From assembly GCA_023375785.1 (NCBI GenBank), contig SZWC01000850.1, forward strand, positions 127,947 through 191,946: 64,000 bases of DNA, in the 5' to 3' direction. The notes beneath the pieces were generated by a model. It did no database searches, was not told where the DNA came from, and was given only the letters and a program-made list of their open reading frames with translations. Made by a program: the position numbers and the translations under genes. The DNA is from Penium margaritaceum. Lineage: Eukaryota; Streptophyta; Zygnematophyceae; Desmidiales; Peniaceae. Positions within the stretch are counted from its first letter, which is position 1. Each line of letters begins with the position of its first letter. Below are positions 33,461 through 45,161 of this stretch, piece by piece.

Positions 33461-33878
33461 TTCAAATTTACAATTTAGGGTAACTTTTTTTTGTTCACGG
33501 TTTTTGGTTCAAGAGTTATGTATGTTCTACCTTTGATTTCGTTCAACGAATAGGGTCGCAACTTTGAATTCGACGATGAACTGGTTCGTCTCCACCTGTT
33601 CGGATGTCGCGTTTCCGTTAGACGTCTTGCCAGAGACATGGGTTGGCGGAGCACTGTGCGTCGCTCGTCAAAGGGGGACGCCACGTGGAAGTACTTCAAC
33701 GTTGTTTGCGACTACGTTTGATTCGTGTATCTCGTGTCACCCCAAAAGCTCTATTTTGGCCTAATGGGAGCGCCTTCGTAGATTTGGCTCTTTCAAAAGG
33801 TAAGAAGGCAAATCAGCAACCGGCTCTGCACACTGCCATCTGTTTGATTCACTGCTACGTGATCTCTAACTCGTGGTC

Positions 33879-34388
33879 ATGGATCGCTTCCTGCAAAAAG
33901 TCACCCCGGAGGAGCGTGCGCGCCACATCACTCAGGCCGTCTGCCAAGGTCCACCTGCACGTCCGCCACCGCCCAAGAGGCCAGTTGGTCCGCCTCGTAA
34001 GGCTCGTGTCCTTAGCTTTGATGACACTGATGAGCCACAGGCGGCATGCAACTTCAGCGGGACCTACGACAAGGCAACCAAGACCATCGTGTCACTGCTG
34101 ACCATTCCAAGCCACGTCGACCTCGTCATCTGCACGCCGCCTCAAGTGACCCAACAGCGAAGCCTGGATGACGGCGTTGGCTGTTCTCGTGATCACGAGG
34201 AGGCTGGTCGCCGCATTCGAATGCAGCAGCCATCGTGTACACTGCCGACCACCGTTAGGCTTCCTCCTACGTACGCTGAGAAGGGGAAGGCTAAGTTCGA
34301 TGATGCCCCTGGGTACGCTGACAAGGGAAATGCCCGCGCTGTCCCAAAGACAGCAGCTCCCATCACACGCATGCGGAGTGGCTATTAA
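33879..34388 (+). pseudogene. N-terminal part of the pogo-type transposase gene
   Basis: ATG at 33879 begins MDRFLQKVTPEERARHITQ and the frame stays open for 170 codons to TAA 34386-34388. It is rich in Pro, Arg and Lys (PPARPPPPKRPVGPPRKARV), then has two YADKGNA/YAEKGKA-like repeats. No domain was recognised. Coding resemblance continues at once in another frame from about 34389, so a frameshift near 34380 or a spliced junction separates this from the catalytic part. The two pieces together lie wholly between the TIRs. Confidence 0.55.
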
Positions 34389-36040
34389 CATCAAACAGTT
34401 ACCTCGCACAAATTACAGTGGCACTGACAGCGACAGCTTGCTTGCGGTCATTTCAAGCGACGAGGACAGCAGCACAAGTATTGACAGCGGCAGCGATGGC
34501 AGCAGTGACAGTGAACAGGCAAATGACGACAGCACGGACACGGAGGTCATGGCAATTCAACTGCATCACGCAATGTCATCTGAGAGTGGCAGTGGCGCAT
34601 CAACATCTTCAAAATGGGGCCCGTACTGTGACTGGTTCGCATCCGGCCACTTCCGCACTATCTACAAGGCCATGAAGCAGCACAAAACAGCATACAGCAC
34701 CGTCAAGCACCTCCGTGTAACATTTCATATCCCCGACGGTTTTTCCGTCTACGACAGACTCTCTCCGTCTACCGTTTCTGGTTGGTTTGAGCCCGGCACT
34801 CTGGTGCTGAAGCCGTAGTACAAGGACGCGGTCATTGCATCCATGGGAAGAACCGCGACTGCGCCCATCTCTAGCAACCGAAAGAGAAAGCATGGGAGTA
34901 AGGGGAAGTGTGCATGGCTGGCCACACGTCCCGAGATTGTAGCCGTGATTAAAAAGGTTCTCATCGACGCTCGGCAGGCCGGCAACGCCCTCAACAGCAA
35001 GACGGTCCGCCGTGAGATTCGTGGAGTCATCGCTCGTTTTCCTCTCGACGAGTTGGAAGATCTCGGCGGCCGAGCTTTTGGACGTCAATGGGTCCGGAAC
35101 TTCGTTTGTCGAGAATTGGGGTGGTCGTGGAGGTGTGGTACGACGGCTGCTCAAAACGTGCCGGCGGATTGGGAGAACAAAGTCCTCAAATTTCATCAGT
35201 GCGCAAGCATCACGTGTTTGCTGTACAACATTAACCCCTTTTCCGTCATAAACGGCGACCACACAGGGGTGCAGCTGATGCCGAGCGCCACCCACACCTT
35301 CGCACCAAAGGGGTCCAAAGACGTTGGCATCCTTGGACTTGATGACAAGAGGCAGATTATAGCCCTTGTCTTGTGTAGCATGGCAGGTGAGATGCTGCCA
35401 CTGCAGCTCATCTTCGGCGGCAAGTCTAAGCGGTGCTTGCCACGCGGCCCAAAATCTCATAAGCTCGCTCACGCTGGCGCGGTTCTGTCGTTCACGCCCA
35501 ACCATTGGGCAAACGGTGAGACCACGCGCGAGTGGATTCGTGCCGTGGTCCAGCCATACTACCAGCACATGTGCGCCAAGATGGCCGTAGCGGAGGGCGA
35601 CACCAACATGTTGTTGATTCTGGACGCATGGCGTCCGCATGCATGTGCCTCGTTTCAGCAGTGGCTCATGCACAACTACCCGCACATGCGGACTTGCTAC
35701 GTCCCACCTGGGTGCACAAGAAAGGCGCAGCCATGGGATGTGGGCATCATGAGACCATTCAAAAACAAAATCGAGGAGGAGTACGCAGCATGGGGCAGTT
35801 CTCGCATCCGCGACGGACTTCCCACCACTGTAGGCATGACCATCCTGAAAAGAGGAGGTATGCGGCTGGTTCTTCGATGCATGGGAGTACATCAAGGGCG
35901 AAGAGATTGTGAAGGCTGCTTGGTCGAAGACCATATTTCCTCGCGTGTTCACGCCCGCTTTTCAGAGTGAGGCTGCACCGCTAGTTGGGGAACTTTTGTT
36001 CGCAGAAGAGCTGTTGGAGGGAGAGGATGAGGTTGTGTGA
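34389..36040 (+). pseudogene. DDE_1 (pogo/Tigger-type) transposase, catalytic part
   Basis: The first 60 residues are Ser/Asp-rich (SDEDSSTSIDSGSDGSSDSE), followed by a probable helix-turn-helix region (34610-35100). The DDE_1 core has VINGDHTGVQL (first Asp, about 35250), the GSKDVGILGLDDKRQI block, FTPNHWANGETTREW, LLILDAWRPHAC (second Asp, about 35615) and QPWDVGIMRPFKNKI (third Asp, about 35735). All three catalytic Asp are kept. An in-frame TAG lies at 34816-34818 between LVLKP and YKDAV, and the frame changes near 35850, after which the other frame gives AWEYIKGEEIVKAAW and ends at TGA 36038-36040. Apart from these it is well preserved, so decay is recent or mild. Confidence 0.85.
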
Positions 36041-36400
36041 ATTGGTTGAGACACTGAATGTTTGTATCCTTTCTTCGAAACTTCGCTTATGTGATGACGT
36101 TATTCTAATGTCATTTTTTCGGACCCTTCCACATTGCCTGCTTCCTAGGAAAGACTGCTTGTGTGTGACTTCATTGAAGCATCGCTAAGCAATCACCCGT
36201 GTTTTCGTCGAATTTTGTCGAACAAAAGTTCTGTTTTTGTACTCCGTCAATTACCAACCAAAAGCAACAACACATTAATTCTACTCACAGAACCCGGGTC
36301 CCACGAAAATGTAAGAAATAAATTTCAAAGTAATTAATTAGGTTATACTTTTGCAATTCAACTAGTAACGAATTCGTTCAAGGAATCCAAAAAAATGTAT

Positions 36401-36426
36401 ATAATTGAAATCCAAGTGTAGTAGGG
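36401..36426 (-). repeat. Right terminal inverted repeat
   Basis: The reverse complement of the left end, finishing ..AGTAGGG before the TA at 36427-36428. Confidence 0.8.
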
Positions 36427-36428
36427 TA

Positions 36429-36768
36429 AGACACGTCACTTGTCATGCAAGATCGGGACAAGAATCCCGTATCACAGTATGATCCTCGCTCCTTTCCGAT
36501 GAACCTACCACGTGTTCCAAGGCTCTAAGAACCAATCGCACACTTGATCTATCAGCACAAAAAGCTGGCAGATCCAGTGTGAAGCACACACTGTTTGGAA
36601 ACAATCGCAGAGGGTCAACACCAACATAACAATAAGTTATTTTTTTATTACGGTGAAAACAAACCAATGAACTCCTGCCTCTTTCACTAGGTTAAGTTAG
36701 TAAAATGGTTTTTCTACATTGCCAACACTAGTCCATTCACTCTCCATGAAACGTTTTTATCTCGCCAT
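36429..36768. other. No gene recognised
   Basis: AT-rich flank of the pogo-type element, with no coding frame or repeat that I can name. Confidence 0.5.
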
Positions 36769-37410
36769 TGAGAAATTGCTAGAAGGATTTTTAGTCTTGC
36801 TGTTCCTGACATGGCGACACAGTCACGTCAGCTGGCACGCTAGCAAGCAAGCAGGTGCAAGAAACAGGAAGCCTTAAGGTAGGGAGACTTGCAAAGTCTC
36901 ACGAGCTCCAATAGCTTATGAGAATCAATGTAGAGAAAAATGACAACTGACAAGTACACAACATAAGTACTTGCCGCAGCGCACAGCGGGTGATGCACAC
37001 GGTAGTGTCACTTTTTCCTAAAACCGGCCCAAAATCACTTTTTTAGCGGTTACTTTGTGCATAAGCATCCAAAATGCAACACCAGCTGACCCTAGAGATG
37101 AAAAGTATCAAGCTAGAAAATACGACTCGTCACGCTCATAGGTCTAGCACCGATCAATGGACACGCAATATCAGACATGCACATCAGGCTCAAGACCCAG
37201 TCCACCGAGAAAACTTGAGTGACTACAGAAAAAATGTAGAGCAACCCAGCAAGGACCCAGGACATCGTGGCAGTTGTCTGGCAGGTGTGGGTGAGTCAAG
37301 CCACCATCCGTCTGTCCTCTGGTGTTAGCTGGGTCCACATCAGGGATCAGCACAAGCATCGACACGGCCAAGTGGTCAAAGTAAGCCATACAAACAGACA
37401 AGATTGAATC
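36769..37410 (-). repeat. LTR-C copy (probable solo LTR)
   Basis: It starts TGAGAAATTGCT and shares AGCAAGCAAGCAGGTGCAAG, TGACAAGTACACA and ATCAATGGAC-like blocks with copies at 43285-43959, 58051-58690 and, inverted, 39058-39625. Orientation is set by the copy at 58051, which has a primer site next to it. No internal sequence adjoins. The right end is approximate. Confidence 0.65.
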
Positions 37411-38370
37411 ACATCACAACACACGTAGGCTTGTTGCACGTGTTGGATGCCGGCTAGACTTGGAGACTTTTTGTGTCAAGTGGTCCAGACATACACTTGT
37501 TGAGTGAGATAGCAAAGGAGTGATGTCTTATCTTTGGAATCCCGGGTTTGACTTTTTAACTACGTAGTTAGCTTGGAAAACGATGTTCAATGAAGGTTTT
37601 TTTGTAAGTTTCCTTTAGTCAAAAGTAGATTTGTCACAACGTTGGTGCGTTCCCACAGCTCCCTCTGCCGTTTTGATTGCCCCTTGATGTGGTGCAAACA
37701 TCAAGATTTCCTCAGAAGTGAGCGAGACCATGACAAGACCAAGACAAGCAGAATGCAAATTGGTATGAAACCAAGATTTTCCTTTTTTTTTTCACCCAAG
37801 ACGAGACATCTCATACCAAAGTGAAAGAAAGTTCTTTTGAGATTGAGACACATTTTCTCCATCTTCATTTAACAAGCCTAACAAGAACACCAACAAGGGG
37901 AGACATGTGACTTTTGAGTGAGCGATGTTGGTAACATGTTGAGTGTTCTCAAAACATCAGGTGTCATCATTTGCATGTGGACGACAAGTGGCAACTTCCA
38001 CTTGGCAAGCTATTGAATTGGTAAGATACACGATGAGTAGAATCTATTTGGACATTCTTGGTGTAAATATACGATTGCGATGGTTTGTGTTAGGTAATGA
38101 GGAAGTTTCATGACAGGTACTCCACGTGTCTCATGTCATCTTTACCTTTACCCCTAGCTAGAACAATGTCATAAAGTAGGGATCAATAGTACTTTTGATA
38201 GTACTGTTTATGTGTTGTCCAAAGTCACACAACGCGTCAAGGGGATCCGACGGAACATGATGCCAGGTTCATTGGATGGGTTGTAGGAAGTATCATCTTA
38301 AAAGATTAAAAAGTAAAAAATGATTCTGATGTGATGTAAGTAGTTCTTGTCTGTTTGTGCAATGTAGCGA
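37411..38370. other. No gene recognised
   Basis: AT-rich intergenic sequence with short poly-T tracts. I see no coding frame. Confidence 0.5.
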
Positions 38371-38520
38371 GAGGGCCAGTTCGGCCCTCCAACCTCGCAT
38401 TAGCAAGGGGGTGGTTCACAACCACCCCTCACTAATGCGAGGGCTGGCCGGTGGCCAGCCACGCGCTGGCCACCAGCCGGCTGGTGGCCGGCTGGCGGCC
38501 GGCCGGCTGGGTTGTCGACG
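38371..38520. repeat. GC-rich nested hairpins
   Basis: GAGGGCC-AGTTC-GGCCCTC-type arms lie at 38371-38389. A longer foldback has arms 38393-38416 and 38420-38442 (CCTCGCATTAG at each outer end). About 70 bases of overlapping GGCCGGCTGGCC palindromes follow. The remaining GC-rich sequence to about 38780 has GA-rich runs and no gene. Confidence 0.75.
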
Positions 38521-39057
38521 GCTGGTCAAATGACCGGCTAGCCACCTACTAACAAGCCGCCAGCCGTTGATCGAGCTGGTGGCTCGATCGGCGGCTGAGA
38601 GGCCACGAGGGCCTCGAGGGTGAAGCGCATGGCCTCGTGCCCTCGCCCTTGCTGGCCCTCCTTGCCAGCGAGAGAGAGTGAGGATGAGGGATAGACCGAG
38701 AGCGAGAGCAAGATGAGCACGAGAGAAGTCGGTTCAAAATCTCCGATCGTGTCTCGCACGCGACAATATCGTGCCGATGCGTCAAAGTTGAAACTCGAGT
38801 ACGTTTAGGTCAAACTACGAGTTTCAAAACCAGAAAATCTTGTGCCACCTCATGATTTTGAAGCAATACCCCCTCGTTTCGAACCCAGAATAAGGGGGCG
38901 AGGTAAGAGCCGAAATGAGCCCCCAGAGACTTAAAACATTCAAGTCTCCCTACATGGGTCATTGATGATGATTGCCCCCAAGAGTGACACGGAGGTGCAA
39001 AACCCCTCAAGCAAGCTCAGGATGACATTCTATGAACTCTGACGACCACCTAAGTGT
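38521..39057. other. No gene recognised
   Basis: GC-rich to about 38780, then ordinary composition; contains GAGAGCGAG-type simple sequence. No coding frame is supported. Confidence 0.45.
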
Positions 39058-39625
39058 AGGAGCTGGAGACACAGTTGTTACATGCAACATAATGTTATCA
39101 CTCTGCCATATCCATGCTCATGCAGACCCCTCATGTGGACCCAGCTGGCATTGGAGAATAGACGGGTGGTGGCTCCTGCCACCCGTAGCTGCCAGAAAGC
39201 TCCACGATGTCTCAGGTACTTGCTGAGGTGCTCTGTAATTTTTTTGCAATCATTTAAGTTTTCTCGGTGGATTAGGTCTTGAACCCGATTTGCATGTTTG
39301 ACATTGTCTGTCCATTGATCAATGCCAAACCTGTGTGTGTGACCACTCGTAGCGTTTGGCTCGAGATTTTTTATTTCTATGTTCAGACAGTGTTCCGTTT
39401 GGATGCCTATGTACAGAGTTATGACCAAAACAGCGGTTTTGGGCCGGTTTTCGGACAAACTAACAATGTCGTGTGCGTCACCCGCTGTGCGCCGCGGCAG
39501 GTATTTACTTTGTGTGGTTGTGAGTTTTTATTTCTTTCTACATTACTAAGCTATTGGATCTTATAAAACTTTGTCCGTCTCCCTAGACTAACTCTTGTTG
39601 TTTCTTGCACCTGCTTTCTTTCGCC
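39058..39625 (+). repeat. LTR-C copy, inverted, truncated
   Basis: The reverse complement matches the LTR-C copies (for example AACAACAAGAGTTAGTCTAG before GGAGAC, and HRENL/IDQWT-like reading on the minus strand). It lacks the last part of the LTR and abuts the gypsy fossil. Confidence 0.65.
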
Positions 39626-39639
39626 AAGCAACTTGGCCA

Positions 39640-42600
39640 ATGGGATGGAAAACAATAATGAAAGTAGCAGAGATGGAAGCAGCAAAGGAAACCGCAGCGA
39701 CCGGGAAGTGACAACCTGTGTAGCCAACATCACTCATCGTGACCAAGTACTACATGCGACAAGGGGCTCATGTGCGGCACGTGCACCTCAAAATGGAGGA
39801 AGCAGAAGTGGCAGTAGCAGACTTATCACCCTCATCAGCCTCATCGGCTTCATCAGCATCAACAAAGTTTGCCATGGTTCCTGCGGAATTCTCTCCTCTC
39901 TTTTGAGAGTTTGCAGATGTCTTCCATGACAGACTCCGGAAAACCTTGCCACCTCAGCGCGACATCAACCATCGTATCAAACTAAAACTGGGCAGTCAAC
40001 CCACTGTTCAAGGAGCCCATTAAATGAGCAACCGTGAGCTGACCGAGCTAAAAAAAGCAACTCGAGGAGATCCTTGGTCAAGGTTTCATCCGCCCATCCA
40101 CATCACTATACGCCGCACCAGTATTGTTCATGAAAACAAAAATTGGCGAGGTGCGGATGTGCATGGACTACCGGGCATTGGACGAAACTACCATAAAAAA
40201 CTGCTATCCTCTCCTCCATGTCAACGAACGTTTTGACCAACTCCAAGGACCTCAAATCATCAATAAAATCGATCTACGTAACGACTGTTACCACATCCAC
40301 ATGGCAAACATGGACATTGAGAAGACAGGCATTTTGAGTTCACGCTCATGTCGTTTGGACTCATGAATGCCAAGTCAATGCTTATGGGCAATGTACAACA
40401 TGCTCTGCCCGTACCTTGACGATGTTGTCGTTGTATACTTCAACAGCATTCGGATGTACAACCACACCCCGGAGGAGCACGATGGACATCTCCAAAAACT
40501 TCTCAAGTATTACGAAGAGAGAAATTCTTTGGAAAACTCTCAAAGTATGACTTTGGTTGCCGTTTGATCGAGTTTTGGGGACACGTCATCAACAACGGAC
40601 AGATCGCGATGGATAAAAAGAAGTGGCAGCAATCACTGCTTTGCCAATGCCGACCAACGTCCGAGATATTCCAGTCTTCCTCGGCTTCCGTAACTTCTAT
40701 CGGTGTTTCATACGGGACTATGCCAAAGTGCCAGTGCCTCTCTCCGAACTCACTCAAAATGAAAACAAGTGGCATTGGGGAGACAGGAAAGAAGAAGTGT
40801 TCATTGGTTTACGGAACGCTCTGACCTCGGAGCTAACCCTACGATTGGCCAATCCAACGATCGACTATATCATGGCGATGGACGCTTCCAACCGAGCCAT
40901 TGGTGCACTTTTCCTACAAGATCACGGAAGCAGAAAGAAACCGATCGTGTATATGTCACAAATGTTACGATAGCCAGAACTCAACTATGCCGTACACAAG
41001 AAGGAGATCCTAGCGGTCCTACATGCATTTAAGATGTGGTGCTGCTATCTTGAATGCCTCTCATGTTTCATACACACCAACCATCACACGCTGAAATATC
41101 TAAAGACACACCAGAACCTCAGTCGACATCAAATCCGATGGATGGAGATTCTTGAATCCGGGTTCGACTACGATATCGAGTACCGGCCGGGAAAAACCAA
41201 CCGAGCAAATGCTCACAGCCGCTGAGTAGACTTGATGGCTGAGGCACTGGTGCATTAAATGCAATAATATCCATATCTCGTGTAGTTGTTTACACGATAC
41301 TATGACCAGCATGGTAGATACAAAAAATCCAAGATCTGGCATCCTATTGGTAAAGACGATTCACTCGCCAGGTGGTTTTACCCGTGAACGACGAACTACG
41401 CTACATGCTGCTCAAGGAGTTCCATGACACCGGTCCACGTAGACATTTCACTGAGGAATCTGAATAAATAGGCAAAGTACTACTGAACGACAATATGCAA
41501 ATCAATGTGGCCAACTTCTACAAATCATGTGACACGTGTCAGCGAAAAAAGTCCCATTCCACGCGGCCACCTGGACTTGAGCAGCTGCTACCCGTTTGGA
41601 CAGAACCGTGAACCAACATCTCTATAGACTTCGTCTTTGGACTATCGATCACACCCAAGGAATCTGACAAAATCCTTGTAGTTGTCCACAGGTTCTCCAA
41701 AATGTCCCACTTCATCCCGATGACAACCACCATCACCAACGAAGGCACAGCACGGCTGTTTCTAAACAACATCGTACGGCTATAGGATGTGCCGAGAACC
41801 ATCACAAGGGACAAGCGTTTGATATACCAGCCATTTCTGGCACGAACACATGACTCACTACAGCAGTTGGATCTAGCTTTCCACGGCATTTTACCTCAAA
41901 CCCATATATGACCAATCACCTCACCCCTGAAACTGTGTATTGACAAGTGTATTGGAAAGTGAACAAATCAGTGAACATGGACGTCTAACGAAAACAAGTA
42001 CATATCAAATATGATCCATGATAAGTAGCACGTGATATAGAAAATGTTGATTTGGGCTCTAGTGATACGAATTGATGTTGGTGATTTCTGAAAAATGTTT
42101 TCATATAGGAATACACTTTTTCATACACCAATTGTTGAGTGTATGAATTTGGGGTGATTAACCGAAACTCCTCAAACCGACGGCCAAACCAGGTGGACCA
42201 GTCAGATGCTCAAACAAAATCTCTGCAAATTATCCAAGCCACACGGGACTGATTGGGCAGGCAAACTCATGACTGCCAAGCTTGCATACAACTAAACAAC
42301 GTCCGCCAAAATGAGTAAAACTCCATTTTGATTTGTGTATGGCAAACTTTCCAACACACCAGTCAGACTTCACTGCCAGAGCAACATTCCCCCGGTCAAC
42401 ATCCAACGCCGCGACTTCTCCACCATCCGGGATGAAACACAGCAAACGCTTGCGAAGACAGAAGCGATGATGAAGCGAGCAGCCGACCGCCATTGCAGCG
42501 TCGATGTGTTCGTCACTGGCGACAAAGTCCTTCTTAGTTTGCCAAAAATCAAACTCCACGGAACCAACTATTCAAAACTCAAATCCCAATGGTTGGGACC

Positions 42601-43284
42601 ATTTGTGATCGAGCGCATGAAAACCCCATGTTTCCGGGACTCAAACTCCCCGACACTATGCAACTTCATCCAGTGTTCCACATCAGCAAGATCAAGCACT
42701 ACCAGGACCTCGACGAGAACTTCCCCAGCAGGGATGAGCCTCCCCCTCCTCCTGTACAAGTGGATGAGGACACAGAGTGCATCATCAAGGACATCCTCGG
42801 CCATCGATGACATGGCAAGACGATGGAATATCTTGTTAAGTGGCACAACTACAACGCCACGCAGAAAAGCTGGGAACCCTATGACAATCTTCGCGATGTT
42901 GATCACCTGATCAAAAGGTTTTGTCATTGTCAACGTGCTACATCTGTAAGCACGTTGAGATGTCGCAGCTAAAAGGGGGAGAAGTGTCAAACACCAGACG
43001 TACACTAGTCCTTGAAATTTGCAAGTGGGCATTTCTGTTGATACACAAATAGCCCGCCGCGCATCGAGACCTGGATTTTTGCTCCATCGGTCGAGAACAA
43101 TTTGGCCAACTACCCTTGCTCTCCAGCATTCCTTCTTGCACCTTCTGACAACTTTAACCACTTTCAAGAATCATTGACAAAACTATCACAATCTTTTGGT
43201 TGACTTCTCGATGCATCGAGATTCATAAAGATTCATCTCACATCTTCACTGTTGATCTTCCAAGCCCCCTGATTCCTTGTTGGA
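39640..43284 (+). mobile_element. Ty3/gypsy chromovirus fossil, 5'-truncated
   Basis: Parts: end of protease and start of RT (about 39780-40360, with RMCMDYRALDETTIKN), the later RT and RNase H (about 40400-41220, with NRAIGALFLQDHG and HHTLKYLKTHQNL), integrase with its zinc finger and core (about 41340-42400, with CDTCQRKKSH and IDFVFGLS), and a C-terminal chromodomain near 42780-42930 (EYLVKWHNYNATQKSWEP). A polypurine tract lies at 42971-42984 and a 3' LTR starts TGTCAAAC at 42985, ending near 43284. Gag and the 5' LTR are absent. Many breaks. The chromodomain places it with the chromoviruses. Confidence 0.85.
42985..43284 (+). repeat. 3' LTR of the gypsy fossil
   Basis: It begins TGTCAAACACC directly after AAAAGGGGGAGAAG. 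Its end is not certain because LTR-C sequence starts around 43285 and no second copy is present for comparison. Confidence 0.5.
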
Positions 43285-43959
43285 GCTTCTGTGAAATCAA
43301 TAGGAAGCTGTGGCGGCATCATCTTGTCAGCTTGTGCACTAGCAAGCAAGCAGGTGCAAGAAATAGCAAGGGTTACACTAGGGAGACGCTCAGAGTTTCA
43401 TAAGCTTCAATAGCTTATTAATGTAGGGAGAAGCGACAACTGACAAGTATACAACATAAATACCTGCTGCCGTGCACAGCGGGTGGCGCACGTGGCTGTG
43501 TCAGTTCATCCTAAAACTAGCCCAAAACCATTATTTTGGCTGTAACTTTGCGCACAAGTATCAAAACGCAACACCGTCTGAACCTAGAGATACAAAATCT
43601 TCAGCCAAATGCTACAACGTGTCACACACAGAGGTTTGACATGGATCAATGGACAAACAATGCAAAATATGCAAATCGTGCTGAAAAACCAATCCACCGA
43701 GAAATTTCAGTGACTACGGAAAAAATACAGAGCATCCCAACAAGCACCCGAGACGTGGTAATTGTCTAGCAGTTGTTGGTGGGTAGAGCCATCACTCTTC
43801 AGTGCTCCAATGCCAGCTGGGTCCGCATCAGGAATGTGCATGAGCGTGGACATGGACGAGTGGTTTCATTAAGCTATGCAAACAGATAGGGAATACTCAC
43901 ATCACAATAACTCCCCATGCACCGATAGTACGCATGTCCATACACATATAGAAATGACA
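43285..43959 (-). repeat. LTR-C copy next to the family-A copia
   Basis: On the minus strand it begins TGTCATTTCTATATG at 43959, one base from the family-A LTR at 43961. It shares AGCAAGCAAGCAGGTGCAAG with the other LTR-C copies, and its right 240 bases are about 96 percent identical by eye to 51505-51749 on the other side of the family-A element. Confidence 0.7.
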
Positions 43960-43960
43960 C

Positions 43961-45161
43961 TGTCAGGATGAGATCCATGTGGTGCGGTCCTGAAGTTTGT
44001 CTGATCGTGTCTAGTGGTTCACGTCTACTGTTTTGCGCGAATCTGAGACTCAGCTTGAGCTTTCTGGTCGCCTCACGCTATGTGAGCAGGAATTTAGAGA
44101 CAGTCCGTTTGCCAAGGGAATAACATCGTTTTGCGTTAGTTTTTGAACATGGACATAATCACAACATTTATAGGGCTAGTCATGATCTTTCCAACGTACC
44201 AAACCGCCCATGATTCGGCCAAGCGTAGCTCAAGTTATGCTTGCCGAAGTGCAGGTCTCAACCACCACAGAAGCCTGACGCCGCCACTCGCCGTGGCGCT
44301 TTCATTCACGTGCGAAGCGCCTTTCCCAAGGCGCATATCCCATTGCACATGGTGTGGGGGTCCCCTGCACTGTTTCCACACACCCTACCCACTTTTGGGT
44401 CGTGTTTGGTGATGGGGTGTGACGAGGTTCGAAACCTGTCCGCGGACCTGCAGTCAGAATTTTGACTAAGTCCCCGACTAACAAAATGTACCACTGAGCT
44501 TCGGACGCCGAGCCAGGATTNCGCTTTCATTCACGTGCGAAGCGCCTTTCCCAAGGCGCATATCCCATTGCACATGGTGTGGGGGTCCCCTGCACTGTTT
44601 CCACACACCCTACCCACTTTTGGGTCGTGTTTGGTGATGGGGTGTGACGAGGTTCGAAACCTGTCCGCGGACCTGCAGTCAGAATTTTGACTAAGTCCCC
44701 GACTAACAAAATGTACCACTGAGCTTCGGACGCCGAGCCAGGATTTTGGTTAAGTCCATCAGTAACAACCTGCACTACTGGATCCGGTGGATGATCGGCC
44801 GGATCAGGTGGATCATCCACCGGACGCCTCGGCAGGCCTCTCGGAGAATTTTCTCCAGATGGTATTTTTGTTACTCGGTCCGGTCGATTATCGACCGGAT
44901 TTTGAGTCGCAGCCGGCTCCCAGAGCCGCTGCGCATACCCCAACTTTGGAAAGCCATATCGTCCTCCATACTTGTCCGACTCCAGCGAAACAACTTCCAC
45001 CGGATTCAGCAACTTGTCAACTTTCAGGGGCAATCCTCCATTTTAGGATCCGAGCAAATGTCAAGTCGCCAGATCCGCCGGAGCAGAGGTTCCATTTTCT
45101 GGCGGCTCGTTAGCGCCTCCAAGCGCCGCACTTGGGCATGCGGAGGGGCAAGTTTTCAACA
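43961..45161 (-). repeat. 3' LTR of family-A copia
   Basis: On the minus strand TGTTGAAAAC to ..CATCCTGACA. It includes the block 44297-44520, repeated at 44522-44745 around a single N, so the true LTR is probably near 1.0 kb. Confidence 0.85.

Larger units (their letters stand above)
33435..36426 (+). mobile_element. pogo/Tc1-type DNA transposon with TIRs and TA target sites
   Basis: The element is bounded by inverted repeats beginning CCCTACTGCACTTGGATTT (left) and, read inward from the right, CCCTACTACACTTGGATTT. The match is 23 of 26 positions. TA dinucleotides at 33433-33434 and 36427-36428 are the expected target duplication. Inside is a DDE_1-type transposase gene (33879-36040). The element is about 3.0 kb, long for pogo, because of a large N-terminal coding extension. 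Confidence 0.85.

Noticed and set aside
34609-35952. 447-codon minus-strand frame opposite the pogo-type transposase
   Set aside because: The plus strand carries clear DDE_1 motifs with all three Asp. The minus frame has no recognisable motif and is a shadow of codon usage.
39078-39458. 126-codon minus frame with similar frames at 37074, 43536 and 58397
   Set aside because: The similarity comes from the shared LTR-C DNA repeat. The frames start and stop at different places and no coding constraint is evident.
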